Shown: piece by piece, positions 44,405 through 56,150 of the stretch
How positions within the stretch are numbered: the first letter of the stretch is position 1
Layout of the letters: each line of letters begins with the position of its first letter
NCBI GenBank assembly: GCA_035771175.1
Contig: CM069604.1
Coordinates: 17,609,115 to 17,673,114, forward strand
DNA length: 64,000 nt
Source of the DNA: Paratinospora sagittata
Taxonomy: Eukaryota; Streptophyta; Magnoliopsida; Ranunculales; Menispermaceae
Direction: 5' to 3'
Program-made: the position numbers and the translations under genes
Notes under the pieces: generated by a model
What the model saw: the letters and a program-made list of their open reading frames with translations, nothing else
What the model was told of the DNA's origin: nothing
Database searches by the model: none

Positions 44405-47316
44405 TGTTGGTGCACCCAAGAGGGTGGGGGGTGAATTGGGTGATGGTCAAATTAAAACTTTTCCAACGACTCAGTGATATACTTCAGTACATTGGAATTA
44501 AATGCACATACTAATAGTAAGGTAAAGTGCAAAAAGTAAAACACACTAAGATTTATAGCGGTTCGGCCAAGCCTACGTCCACTACCAAATCTCCCGATTA
44601 GGATTTTCTCAATCCACTAATAGATTCTCTTATGGGTGAAAACCAAACCATTATACATGCCCTTTTATAGGTTTAAGGAAAACCTATCCTTTTGTGGGCT
44701 AAGGATGAACCACATTTTCTTTTTTTGGGATGAGAAAAAATCCATGTTCCTTTTTCAGGATAAGGAAGAACCGTTTCTCTTTTACAGGTTCAGAGATAAC
44801 CTATCATGTTCTAGGTTGAAGACGAACCTTCCCATTTACTGGCTAAGGAAGAACCGTGATCCTTTTACAGGATAAGGAACAAACGTATTTCGTTTTTTCT
44901 GGCTGAGGAAGAACCCATGTTCCTTTTGCGGGATAAAGAAGAACCATTTTCTTTTTACGGGATAAGGAAAAACCAATATCCCACTTATGGGTGAGGATGA
45001 ACCTTAACATGATTTCAACCTTGAAATCATTAAGTGAATTACATTCACTTGTCCTGGTTGTTTCATTCCCAAAACACACCAGCATACCACAATTACAAAG
45101 TAATGTTGGTTCTAATTGAGTAAAACACTTAACAAATAAGCTCATTTACATAGATTAGAAAGATATAAACTTAAGTGCGTAATGCTAGGAAAATTACACT
45201 TACAGTCCTTTAGCTTTCAATGTTCAGTATTGCTCAAGTGCAGTTTTGAAAAGCGTAATGATGTGTCATTTAAATCAGTTGAGTGCTTCTTCGAAAACAT
45301 TGTGATACCATTAAAACATTGAAGTTGAAAATGCAGGACCAGTGTAAAACATAAACACAGAAGGTTTTCAAAATAGATAAAATATATAAGAGTGAAAACT
45401 TATGGTTCAGTATTCAGTAGTTAGCACAACTACTGATATAGTTCGATACAATACTTAAGATATGAAATCAAATACAACTGTATCTCTCGAACTATCTCTC
45501 AAATTCTTTCATCAGCAAGATTGATATTAAGTATTGATTAGTGCTGAGAATTTGAGTAGAAACCAGTTCTATATCATTTAAATAGATTTTTAAAGATAGA
45601 ATATAATTTAAACTCAATATAAAAATCTTTTGAAGAAATAAAGTATCAGTGAAAATACTTTGAAAACTATAACAGTTGAAAACATTTTGAAAGATTGAAA
45701 AACGACTAACATTCAAAAAGTTTTTGACACAATAAAAATTATTAGCGAGTTGCTTGATTCAAAGTATTGGTATTTATAGACTTAGTAGGAAACAACCGTT
45801 GGATACTTGAATTCCAAATTCAAGGTGAACGTTTACATACAACGGCTAGAATGTTATACGAAAATAACATCTGCGATTTTCACTAACATTCTAGTTCTTT
45901 TCAGATTACATGAATAAGGAAAGTTTCAGGAAACTTGATTCATGCATCAGAGAAAATCTCTGATCAATCTGAAAAGGATTCTGCGCAGAGATCTGTTCTA
46001 AGAAGTAGACTGATATAATATATGTGTCAGAACAGTGACAAATGTTGTATTAACGTCCTGATTTCCTAATCAACGTCCTAACGCATAATATCAACTTTGT
46101 CATTTTGTTCCTTGAGGGCGCTCATTATATATAAGCATCCTGCTGAACAATGAAGTGAGGGTGCTACTAACTCATAAGCGTCCTGACTTTCTTTGCGATT
46201 GAAATGACTCAACTTTGAGGGCGCTAATGCAAAGTTAGTGTCCTGTTTTGTTTTAAAAATGTTTGGGCACATGAGGGCGCTACTTCTGGGTAGGCGTCCT
46301 ACCTTTTAAAATATAAAGCACAAGGGCGCTACAACTGTGTAAGTGTCCTGACATTTTAAAACACTTGAAAACAAAACTAGGTACGTTGAAAGACAATTAG
46401 CGTTTTGAAAGTTATCTAGTTGGTTCAAAAGATGAGGGCGCTCCAATCCAGGCAGCGTCCTGATAGTTTATCCAACTTATAGCTATCAACACCCTCAAAG
46501 ATAACATCTTTGAAGAACTTAGACTCTAAGAGATCTTTCAGCAAGCTAATTCACAATTAGTGTCCTGACAACTTCAAAGGTTGATTCTAAGTGAGGCCGC
46601 TACTTATAAGTGAGCGTCTTGATGTATTAGTTTAATTCAACCTTAAATGTTATCAGCGTCCTAATGAATCATCAGCGTCCTCACTTATCAAGTTTAGGAG
46701 AGCGCTGCTAAGTCGTTAGGGTCCTTAAAGACTCTAAAAATAGTTTTTGACATTTGATTAAACATACGATAAATGCGAATAAACTTGGTAAATTTCAAAT
46801 CAAACATAGAAAATTAAATCATTTGAAATACCTTAAAGTATATGTTTTCAAAACATGCAATTTTGAAAAATGCATGCAAGTGATTTGTGCATGGTTTTGG
46901 AAAACATTTGAGCAATATTGATTAGAGAAATATATACCTTAAACACTATGTATTTCTCATATTTCTCATAATCTTTAAATCCAACTCTTCATTATGAGAT
47001 CTTTAAAATGAACTTCCCGCTTAAGTTGAATATCTTGAACGTTGATCGAATGATGTAGTCTTGAAGCTTTTGATCGAATCGTTCGTGAATGTGTGGATTG
47101 ATCTTGAAGTCCTTGATTGAGACGATCTTGAACGTATGACATGACCTTGAGTTCCTTTATCAAATCATTCTTTGGCTTTTTGCTTTCTTGAGGTGCTAAA
47201 ATAAGTTCTTGATTAAAGCTCGTTAGCACCGAAAAGGATTTTGTTTGTAATTATCAAAATATACTTCATCAAGTATACTTAAGGGAGAGCTAAGTGATGA
47301 ACCGTTTAGGTCAACA
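44405..47316 (-). mobile_element. SIRE-type solo LTR (2912 bp), TSD TGTTG
   Basis: Begins TGTTGGTGCACCCAAGAGG and ends ...AGGTCAACA, with perfect 5-bp duplications TGTTG at 44400-44404 and 47317-47321. Oriented minus: the U5-type repeats 'gataaggaagaaccg' at 44680-44990 mirror 41885-42030, a TATA-like complement lies at 45770, and the GAGGGCGCT/AGCGTCC array lies at 46110-46740. No internal region or second LTR remains. It interrupts the last codons of the Tat integrase. Confidence 0.93.
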
Positions 47317-47545
47317 TGTTGAACACTTGAAGTTGTATTATCAGTGAAAAAAAAAACATGTAAGGGGCCTAAGGCCCGTGAAATTCTGCTATAATGAATG
47401 GAACATGGTTTTTTTCCTATCATTTTCCCAAAAGAAGTTCTACACAACGAAGTCGACTACGATTCTACAATTACCTTGGGGCCTGAGTTAATCTCGATTG
47501 CCGAAAAGGGGGTCTGTTGACCCTATAGTGCCTTGGGGTAGGTCA
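47317..47545 (+). other. Tat integrase stop and start of its 3' untranslated region
   Basis: Contains the split-off C-terminal codons of the Tat integrase with the stop at about 47347, followed by an A10 run and noncoding sequence. Towards 47545 it holds 'ccttggggcctgagtt' and 'gtgccttggggtagg', partial copies of the 55-bp unit that continues at 57583. GGTCA at 47541-47545 is the left target duplication of the chromovirus. Confidence 0.75.
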
Positions 47546-48931
47546 TGTCACACCCGCCCGGACGCGCCTAAACCAGCGGTACACTCGCGGACAGGGAGCG
47601 CATTTGGAATCACAACAATGGTCATATCAGAGTATGCAGTGGAAATATAATTCAATACAAGTCTGATTTCATTTAAATTCATAATACATTTGTACATGAA
47701 ATGCTTAAGGGAACACTCTCCCAAAAATCCCCAATGTTTAATACAAAGGGTACAAAATGTGGGCCCCATAACCCTGCACCTAGTCTACCCAAATTTCCTG
47801 TGAAAATTTGGATAACAACGAGGTGAGCTTAACGCGCTCAGTGGGTAAAATAGTTCGTGAATATAACAATTAATAAAGCAAACTTCATAATTAAATATCT
47901 TATATACGCATCAAAGCATCATAATCAATCAATATGTATGTATGCATGACACCGTCCCGTAATGGTTTGATGAACGTACATCGCCTGAGTTCAGGTACAG
48001 ATGTCCTTCCCCAGGCGTAGTCAGGTTCTCATTGTACGTCCCTCCTCAGGAACGATGCTTTGGATTCACGTACAGATGTCCCTCCCCAGGCGTAGCCTGG
48101 TTCTCATTGTACGTCCCTCTCCAGATAAATATAATGAATAGTGAGCAATGCTCCTAACTATTCTATGAATCATAAACCACATACGTCATCATGTATGATG
48201 CCAACGCATGAACTGGTCTAGTCTACTGGTCTGATCTTTACCTAACATTTAGACTAACTTTGGCAACGTCTGGTGATCCTTATCAGGGTTGGTATCACGT
48301 CGTGCAAGGTTAGGACATTCAGTATTACTTGTATAAGCTGATGGCTTTCAACAAGACCAACCAGATCAGTCTCCAGTTGAGAGGTGAGACACGAGGTCTG
48401 CTTAAATACCAATCGCCTAGAGCAGCTCGCTGCCTCCCGTTCACTATTTAAAGTTACTGAGGACAAGACCGAGTCTGGTTGAGCCAGATTGACCACAAAT
48501 TTGACATTACAACAGTGTAATACATGAACTCCAAATATACAGGTATAAATATAACAGTATGAACGTTATACAAAATAATGTTGTGTAAATGAATGGTAGA
48601 CATAATAATAAATGAATGTAAACTTTAATAAAAGTTATAAAACACGCAAACCTATGGTTCGTTCCCCACCTTCAGATAAAAACTTCTTTTTTCAGATCTG
48701 GCACTTTTCTCCGGATAGAACTTCGTCGCACCGCACCGAGAGTCTCGAATAGAGAGTTTCAAAAGACTAAAAACTTAGAATGAGTGGAAAGGAGAAGAAA
48801 ATCACAAGAGAAGGTGATTTGGTGTGAGTAATGAGAAATGAGGAGGGTTCCTTATATAGAGATTTTTGGCGCCTGAACGTTCGGGCAGGGACCCAAATTT
48901 TTTTTTTTTTGTGCAATCATAGGGTATTACA
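47546..48931 (-). mobile_element. 3' LTR of the additional-ORF chromovirus (1386 bp)
   Basis: TGTCACACCCG at 47546 to ...GGGTATTACA at 48931. On the minus strand it starts TGTAATACCCTA, as many plant chromoviruses do. A TATA box lies at 48850-48859 (CTATATAAGG on the minus strand), with one GAACGTTC palindrome just upstream of it (48875-48882). Two copies of an approximately 80-bp repeat with 'gtacagatgtcc' lie at about 47990-48120. The open frame 48254-48496 is inside the LTR. Directly inside the LTR the minus strand has the polypurine tract 'aagggggtagag' (48932-48943). Confidence 0.9.
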
Positions 48932-49146
48932 CTCTACCCCCTTAAAAGGATTTAGCCCTTGAAATCAGTTCAAGTAGTCATGATGGTTATCAGCATGAGA
49001 TTCACTGCGTGTGTGCATCACTATATCCATTGATATTATTTTCAGACATCTACATAGTTATTCAAGTGAAACAATGTATTAAGATAGGTGTAAACAAAGT
49101 TCCATCATTTTATTGATAAGTAAAAATAGTACAATGTATCACATCA

Positions 49147-49610
49147 TCAGGTGGTACTAGAAAACAATTCAGGGTATTTCTGTTTAATTGTTGCTTCTAG
49201 TTCCCATGTTGCTTCCTCTACGCCGTGGTGATCCCAGAGCACTTTCACAAGTGGTATGCTACGTCGCCATAGTTCTTGAGTGTTTCTATCTAAAATCTGT
49301 ATCGCTCTCTCCTGATACCTATTTCCTTCCTCAACCAGAACCTCGACTAGAGGGATGATATGCGAAGGATCAAGACGATAGTTTTGAAGCATAGATACGT
49401 GAAAAATGTCATGAACCTTAGGCATGGATGATGGAAGGGATAGACGATAAGCAAGTTTGCCAATACGTTCAATGATCTGAAATGGACCGATATACCGCGG
49501 GGAGAGCTTTCCTTTGATCCCAAAGTGTTTGACACTTCTTGTGGGCTGAACTTTTAGAAAAACAAAGTCCCCCTTATCAAACTCTAGAGGCTGCCTCCGC
49601 TTATCAACAT
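49147..49610 (-). pseudogene. Integrase C-terminus and chromodomain
   Basis: The open piece 49147-49425 shows MPKVHDIFHVSMLQNYRLDP followed by a chromodomain (RAIQILDRNTQELWRRSIPL, VKVLWDHHGVEEATWELE) and ends before the 3' LTR. Upstream, to about 49610, the GPY-type module is recognisable (KGDFVFLKV, KGKLSPRYIGPFQIIERIG) in the same frame. A deletion at about 49610-49650 joins it to the integrase core. Confidence 0.87.
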
Positions 49611-50452
49611 AGCTCTTCTGTCAACTTTGTGCAACACGAAGATTTGCAAGGGCGACCATAGAGAGCCTCGTACGGTGCCATGCCGATACTAGTTTGGTAG
49701 CTGTTGTTGTATGCAAACTCGGCTAAATGTAAGTATTTTGCCCATCCGTCATTAAAGTCCAAAATGCAACACCGTAACATGTCCTCTAAGATTTGTGTAA
49801 GATGTTCTGACTGCCCATCAGTCTGAGGGTGAAAGGTTGTGCTTATTGTGATCTTAGAGCCCATTCTACTTTGGAAGCTTTGCCAAAACTTTGATGTGAA
49901 TCGAGGGTCTCGATCAGAGACGATCGTGAGTGGTATGCCATGAAAGCGTACGATCTCTCTTTCATATAGTTCGGCAAGTTCGGTGGGGTTATCCGTGAAC
50001 TTTATTGGTAAGAAGTGTGCAGACTTTGTAAGTTTGTCAATGATAACCAAGATAGCATCTTGCCCTTTATTATTTCGAGGTAAGGCCGTAACAAAATCCA
50101 TTATGATGTTCTCCCACTTCCATTCTCCAATAGGTAACAGCTGGAGAAGTCCAGAGGGAAGTCTTCGTTCTGCCTTAACTTTCTGGCAAATGAGACATCG
50201 AACAACGAAGTCTGCAATTGCTTTCTTCATTCCAGAAAACCAAAATTGTCACTTGACATCCTTGTACATATTTTCACCCCCTGGATTCATAGCGAACCTC
50301 AAACAGTGCATCTTAGTGAGCACTTCTTTCCAAACCTCTGGATAGTTCGGTAGACAGAGATGTTTTTTATAAAAAATGGCCCCGTCTTCAGAGACCGAAC
50401 AGTAAGGATGGTCCTGTCTACTGAGTAGAAGTTCTCGTTTCTCCATTAACAT
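49604..50452 (-). pseudogene. Chromovirus integrase core and zinc-binding region
   Basis: The open piece 49604-50230 (208 codons) carries CLICQKVKAE, EWKWENIIMDFVTALP (first Asp), DAILVIIDKLTKSAHFLPIK, TIVSDRDPRFTSKFWQSF (second Asp), HPQTDGQSEHLTQILEDML (catalytic Glu) and NNSYQTSIGMAPYEALYGRP. The upstream piece 50249-50452 has the first half of the zinc finger, where the second His is replaced (AMNPGG instead of MHPGS) and a Trp codon is now TGA. After GRPCKS about 35 codons are deleted, throwing the frame. The catalytic triad is intact. Confidence 0.9.
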
Positions 50453-50464
50453 AGGGTCATTGGC

Positions 50465-51743
50465 TTAAGCAGCTGGAATCTTTCGAACTAGCTCAGAGTT
50501 GGCTGATAATTGAGAGAGTCGTGATCTTGGTCCCTCTTCGATTAGTTGTAGGTTAAAGTTCTCCATCTCTGTAGCCAACTTCCCCATTTCAAAGTTAAGA
50601 GTGCAAGCAACATACGATTTTCTACTCAGGGCATCCGCTACAACATTGGCCTTTCCGGGATGGTACTGGAGTTGAAAGTCATAATCTTTCAAGAATTTCA
50701 ACCATCGTCTTTGGCGGAGGTTTAGGTCTCTCTGAGTGTCTATGTACTTAAGACTCTTGTGATCTGAGAAGACCTCGAGCCGTTCATCGTATAGGTAATG
50801 ACACCATAATTTCAGTGCAAATACGACCGCTGCAAGTTCCAAGTCATGTGTTGGGTAATTACCCTCGTGAATCTTCATTTGCCTCGAGGCATATGCAACA
50901 ACTTGGCCTTCTTGCATTAGTATGACACCTAAGCCTTGGAGAGAGGCATCGGTGTATAATGAAAATCCAATTGCATTTCTTGGAGTGGTAAGTACAGGTG
51001 TCGTCGTGAGGCGTTTCTTTAATTCCTGAAATGATGCTTCACAGGCGGGATTCCAGATGAATCGCACGTCTTTTCGAGTAAGCTTGGTCATAGGTTCAGC
51101 AATCTTTGAGAAGTCCTTGATGAAGCGTCTGTAATAGCTAGCCAAACCAAGAAAACTCCTAATCTGAGTAACAGTGGTAGGTTGTTTCCAGTTTAAAATT
51201 GCTTCAAGCTTAGAAGGATCTACCTCAATGCCATTGCCTGAAACCACATGGCCTAGGAATTGAGCTCTCTTCGCCCAAAATTCGCACTTACTCAACTTTG
51301 CTTACAGTTGGTGGCTTCTCAAGGTCCGAAGGACTATCTTCAAATGTATCTTATGGTCTTCCTCGGTTGAGGAATATATCAAGATGTCGTCCACAAAAAC
51401 CACCACAAATCGGTCTAAGTAAAACCTGAAGATGCGATTCATCAAATCCATGAATGCAGCAGGTGCATTTGTTAGACTGAACGGCATGACCAAGAACTCG
51501 TAGTGACCGTACCGAGTTCTGAATGTCGTCTTGGTAATGCCCGACCCTCGGATCCGGATGTTGGTGATAACCAGACCATAAATCAATCTTAGAGAAGTAT
51601 TTGGCATCTCTAAGTTGGTCGAACAGGTCATCGATCCTGGGCAATGGGTATTTGTTCTTAATGGTGACGTTATTGAGCTTGCGATAGTCTATGCAAAGTA
51701 GTAACGAACCATCTTTTTTGCGAACGAACAGAACTGGAGCGCC
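50465..51743 (-). pseudogene. Chromovirus reverse transcriptase and RNase H
   Basis: The open piece 50465-51295 (276 codons) has [36 protein letters not shown], the RNase H boxes [34 protein letters not shown] and [10 protein letters not shown], and [17 protein letters not shown]. The RT palm lies at 51302-51740 with [38 protein letters not shown] (catalytic FVDD) and [16 protein letters not shown]. The palm is split by one frameshift near 51545 (SGYHQ in one frame, [10 protein letters not shown] in the next). Otherwise well preserved. Confidence 0.9.
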
Positions 51744-52570
51744 TCAGGGTGATGAACTCTTTCTGATGAAGCCATTACTCTCTAATTCCTTCAGTTGTTT
51801 GTCTAATTCTACCAGCTCGACATTTGACATTCTGTATGGTGGAATTGAGATAGGCCCTGTCCCAGGTATGAGGTTGATTTCAAAATTGAATTCCCTAACT
51901 AGAGGTAGACCAGGAAGGTCATTTAGAAAAACTGTTGGGAATTCATATATGACCGGAACATCGTGTACTTCGATAGGGTACAATGCTGGTGATTCATTTT
52001 CATCACCAAGGGATAGAGCTCGAAGTTGTGCCTTGAGAAGTGCAACTGTTGATTTGTGTATCTATTTCCTTGTTCCCTGAATCTTGACAATCTCTCATGT
52101 AGGCAAGGTTAACTTAACTTGCTTCTTCATGCATTCGATCTTTGCATTTAGTGGTGCTAGCCAGTCCATGTCGAGGATGATGTCGAATTCTTCAATGTCC
52201 ATCACAAAAATATCTGCATATATTATATGTTCTGACATTCGAAGCTCACATCGAGAACACTGCAAATTCACGTCAGTACCAGATCCTAACGGTGATGTGA
52301 CATGGAGTGTGATGTATGTGGGTTCAGGATGCAGGCCTAAATGTTGTACCAATGCCGACGATATAAAAGAATGTGTAGCACCTAAATCAAACAAAACATG
52401 CACCATTGTATTGAACAAAGGAAAGGCACCTTCGACTACATTATTGTCTGGGAGGGGTTGTTGAGCGATGGCAAATGCTCGGCCTTGATTCCGTTGTCCC
52501 TGATTTTGCTGGTTCTGCCTCAGTTGGGCATTAGCAGCAGGTGGTGCTTGTTGGACTGGGTTAACGGGAA
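51744..52570 (-). pseudogene. Aspartic protease and RT linker
   Basis: Open piece 52095-52583: a Gln/Asn-rich linker, then the protease with VHVLFDLGATHSFISSALVQ and FDIILDMDWLAPLNAKIEC. The catalytic DSG/DTG is DLG here, a substitution expected to abolish activity. Stops at 52092 and about 52056 precede the RT N-terminal linker 51744-51983 (FLNDLPGLPLVREFNFEI, LVELDKQLKELESNGFIRKS) in the same frame. Confidence 0.88.
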
Positions 52571-52574
52571 TAGG

Positions 52575-53755
52575 TTGCTGCAAGTGCGGACAGACATATT
52601 TTACGTGGCCCTGCTGGCCACAGTTGTAACATGTCGGCTTGTACTGCTGATTGTTTTGCTGGCCATGCTGATTGTTCTGCTGGCCATGCTGATTGTTCTG
52701 CCATTGCCGTTTCTACGGCCACCCCTTCCATAACGACCTCCGCGGCCATGATTTTGGAAACCCTGATGGTTAGGGTTAGAAGGTTCAGCTGCAGGTGTTG
52801 TGGCCTCATTCTTAGAAACAAGGGCTAGGAGGGTTGGGTTTTGATTATAATAGGGCTTCTTCTTGTTGCCCTGTTGTGAGCCTTGTTGGGAAAATGTTGC
52901 AGGCCGTTTTCCCTTATTCATTCTCTGCTCCTGCATGATCTTCTCTTGTTCAAAGCTCATGGCCTTGTCAACAACCTCCTTGTAAATCTTGAGATCCAAG
53001 ATCGACAAGGCTTGTCGAATATCATGGCGAAGGCCATTATAAAATTTTTCAGTCTTATCTTGCTCCGTTGATATGGTGGAGAGAGAGTAGACCGATAGTT
53101 CTTTGAACTTGCCAGCATATTCCTTGACGGTCATGTTGCCTTGGTATAACTTTGTGAATTCCTGGCGCTTTTGTCTCTTCACAGCGTCGGGAAAATACTC
53201 ATCAATAAACATTGACTCGAACTGTTGCCAAGTCATATATGCTATGTTGACCCTTGGGTCCTCTTTCACTGTTAGCCACCATGTGTTTGCCCCACCAACA
53301 AGTTGGTAGGTCGCTAGTGGAATTTTTCGAGTCTCATCGACTCCCATTGCAGCAAGAGCCTTCTTTGACTCATCTAACCATCTCTGCACTTCTTTAGCAT
53401 CAATAGTGCCAGCAAAAGTAAGAGGTTGTAGCCTCTTGTACTTGGTAATCTGATCGGTTTGAGATTCCGACCCAAATCTTACAGGTGCCTAAACAGTGGC
53501 AACCTGACTGACCGCGGTCTCACGAACGGCAGTTTGAACAGTGACTTTCATTGCCTCAATAAATCTGGCGAAGAAGGTTTCCATGCTCGAAGGCATGGCA
53601 AAGGGTGCGGGTGGGGGTGGTATTGCCTGCCCAGATGTAGTGGTCTTGTCAGGTGTGACTTGTGTTGTCGTCGGAGGCAGTGGTTCCTGAATCTCAGGAG
53701 GTGCCTCTTCTGCTGGACTGACAGTACGTGGCCTTCCTCCCTTCCTGGTTTGCAT
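52575..53755 (-). pseudogene. Chromovirus gag with CCHC knuckle
   Basis: Translation likely starts at 53755 (MQTRKGGRPRTVSPAEEAPP). A Pro/Thr-rich N-terminus leads to a TAG at about 53488. In the same frame the gag fold follows (52601-53389): VQRWLDESKKALAAMGV, NTWWLTVKEDP, FESMFIDEYFPDAVKRQKRQ, VKEYAGKFKEL and FYNGLRHDIRQALS. A basic tail with a 21-bp tandem repeat ('caatcagcatggccagca' type, about 52640-52710) follows. One frameshift in that repeat puts the knuckle CYNCGQQGHVKYVCP (about 52585-52630) in the protease frame. Confidence 0.9.
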
Positions 53756-53809
53756 TTTCTCACAGGCAAAGAGAAAATAAAACCACGATTTAGGAATTGT
53801 AGCCAAGTA

Positions 53810-54154
53810 TAATGTTATTGTATGCTCAGCAACAATTTCGAGAGTACTGCAATATATAAACCACCTATTTTTCTAAGTATAGTGTAAGGTTTTTGTTGAG
53901 GAATCAAAGAATTTTATGTGCCTCGTATGTTTGGCCATGGTATAAAAACAAGGTTAGAATGTTTATATAATAAGTATAAAACTTTGCAAGCATTTCAAAT
54001 GTTTTGGTTCTGGTTTTTGTGAACATACATATATATTTCATTGAAAATCCATACGAGTCATAAAAATCCTAAGATTTGCCTCGGTAAATATCCTGATCTA
54101 ATGTTCTATCGCAATCTTATGTATTCAAACTCTTACTCTTAGTCTTTTCGATTA
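53810..54154 (-). other. Spacer between additional ORF and gag
   Basis: About 345 bp without coding signal, AT-rich, with ATAT microsatellite patches near 54026-54036. It would hold any signals (promoter, splice sites or internal entry) for expressing gag downstream of the additional ORF; none can be assigned with confidence. Confidence 0.5.
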
Positions 54155-55513
54155 TTATCCAAGTTCGTGTGTCCCATACCACATGACTTTGGTAATAAGG
54201 GTGTTAACCAAGTTAAGTTGTATGAATACGGTCTCTATAAAACATCGGCTGAACAGTAGTTCACTAATAGTATCGTCCAAATTTACTCGTCCCATACCGT
54301 GTAAACTCTGTTGTTGTTGTTTTACAGGAACTTGTGGAACTGGCTGATATGGTACCTCAGGAGTTGGAAAACTTTGGTACGAAGTGTTGCCTTGAATTGG
54401 CATGTTCCAAGCAGGTGGATTTGCTTGAGCACTTTATCTATCTTGATTTGGTTGAGATTGATTTAGGTTGGCAAATAAATCTTCCTCAGTGGATAGTCGG
54501 TCAGTTGGATCATTATTCGGGGCTGGGTTTGATGTAGGATTCTGGTTTGGCTCATTATTTGGTACTTCCCTGACAGGAATCTTGCGTCAACTTTTTCAAT
54601 GATAACGTTCATGTTTGTCTCTCATTCTTTCGAAATTTCCTAAAGTCGTGCCGAATACTTCCTCGTCAGTTACCCCTCCACTTGTGACATATGTCTTGAA
54701 GATAGCGGATGTTGTAACCGCCTTAGTAATCTGCTTCAAAGACTCATCATAAGTGTTGATGTTTACCTCGTATAGCATCCTCATGATCAGGACTCCATAG
54801 CCGAGGAATTCCTTTCTTAAAGGGTTTTGAATCACCCTCAACATTTGTTGGATGATGATGTGAGGTAGGGAGACCTTAATTTTCTTCTCTATGCAGTATA
54901 ACACAAGAAGTTAAGCCCTTGACATAGTGCCTCTAGTCCCCCTTTCTGGCAAGATGTTGTCGAATACAATCTTTCCGAGGCCGACAAGAGATAGTTTAAT
55001 GAGATTTTTTAGGAGGTTGGTGTACGTCGATTGAGTGTATAGCTCTTTGGCGAGGGAATTAAACAACTATTCATTAAACTCTGCGATATCTGCAACTGTC
55101 TGGGGTTCGTGTGGATCAATAATTCTATCTTCAATTGGAATTTCCATATGTCGTGCAATAATTTCAACGTTGATAGAAATTTTTATTCCCCTGACCGTTG
55201 TTTCCAAAACAGGGCTAATCCCATCTTCTTGAAGTCCTATCCAATTCATGGCTTCGTAGAAGTATTTCGTCAAGTCGTAAGAGACGTAACAACCCTCAAC
55301 TTTTGTTATGTCCAACCACTCGAGAGTTGCAAGTTTGTCGTGAAGGATCGGACGAAGGCGGAGATCTCTATTGTCGATGTTCTTCATAGTCATAACCTTC
55401 CTTTTGGACAATTCCTTGAGTCTAGTGGGAATTGGTTCCCTATTACTGGGAGTTGTTCCTTCACTTGAGGCCATTATTTTGCTGAAAGGAAAATAAATTT
55501 GTGAAAGACACAA
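54155..55513 (-). pseudogene. Additional ORF between 5' leader and gag (about 440 codons, broken)
   Basis: One reading frame stays recognisable from 55513 to 54155, interrupted by about five isolated stops (TAG at about 55065, TAA near 54908, TGA near 54594 and 54585, TAA near 54444). The likely start is 55474 (MASSEGTTPSNREPIPTRLK). Residues up to about 310 look globular: VSYDLTKYFYEAMNWIGLQE, VRGIKISINVEIIARHMEIP, LGKIVFDNILPERGTRGTMS, CIEKKIKVSLPHIIIQQML and KEFLGYGVLIMRMLYEVNI. The C-terminal 100 residues are Asn/Pro/Gln-rich (NNEPNQNPTSNPAPNNDPTD). The pattern resembles the 'putative plant transposon protein' domain (Pfam Transposase_32, recalled, not searched), not gag, pol or env. 'Ttttcctttcag', a splice-acceptor-like run, lies just upstream of the ATG. 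Confidence 0.7.
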
Positions 55514-55612
55514 AATATATTCCTAACATTTTTAAGATTTATTCTTTGTCTGTTAGACAATATTTTCTATTTTTCACTTGATGTTTATGCCATCATGTAA
55601 TCAAAATTCTTC

Positions 55613-56098
55613 ATTAGCAATATGATATATATATATCTCATATACATACATACATGAATGTATAGATATATATATTTAATCATAACTATATATATAGTTT
55701 TCATAAATCACTATATATATATATATTTGAAACTAAACTATATAAAATTTATATAGTTTTCTAGATATATATTTAATATAAATCTCAACTATATGTAATT
55801 CACATATATATAGTTCTAGAGATATATATATCTAATAAAATTTTTCATCCAAACTTTTCCATTAGCAATATGGTATATATATATCTCATATACACATATA
55901 TGCATAGATATATATATATATATATATATTTAATCATAACAATATATATAGCTTTCATCAATCTTTAACTATATATATTTAAATTTAAACTATATAAAAC
56001 TATATAGTTTTCTAGATATATATTTAATAAAATTCTCAACTATATACAATTCATATATATATAGTTCTATATATATATCTAATAAAGTTTTTCTTCCC
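55613..56098. repeat. AT-rich 248-bp tandem duplication in the leader
   Basis: Two imperfect copies start at about 55613 and 55861 (shared start 'attagcaatatg'). Both are dense in TATATA runs and self-complementary blocks such as 'actatataaaac'/'tatatagttttc'. They lie in the untranslated leader between the PBS and the additional ORF. Confidence 0.85.
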
Positions 56099-56133
56099 CT
56101 AATTTGGTGGACTTGGGCGGGCCGTGGACCATA

Positions 56134-56148
56134 CTCTCGGATATCATA
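56134..56148 (-). promoter_or_regulatory. Degraded primer-binding site
   Basis: The minus strand reads TATGATATCCGAGAG next to the 5' LTR terminus ...GATGTGACA. Nine of twelve positions match the TGGTATCAGAGC tRNA-Met PBS. The position is right; the sequence has drifted. Confidence 0.55.
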
Positions 56149-56150
56149 AA

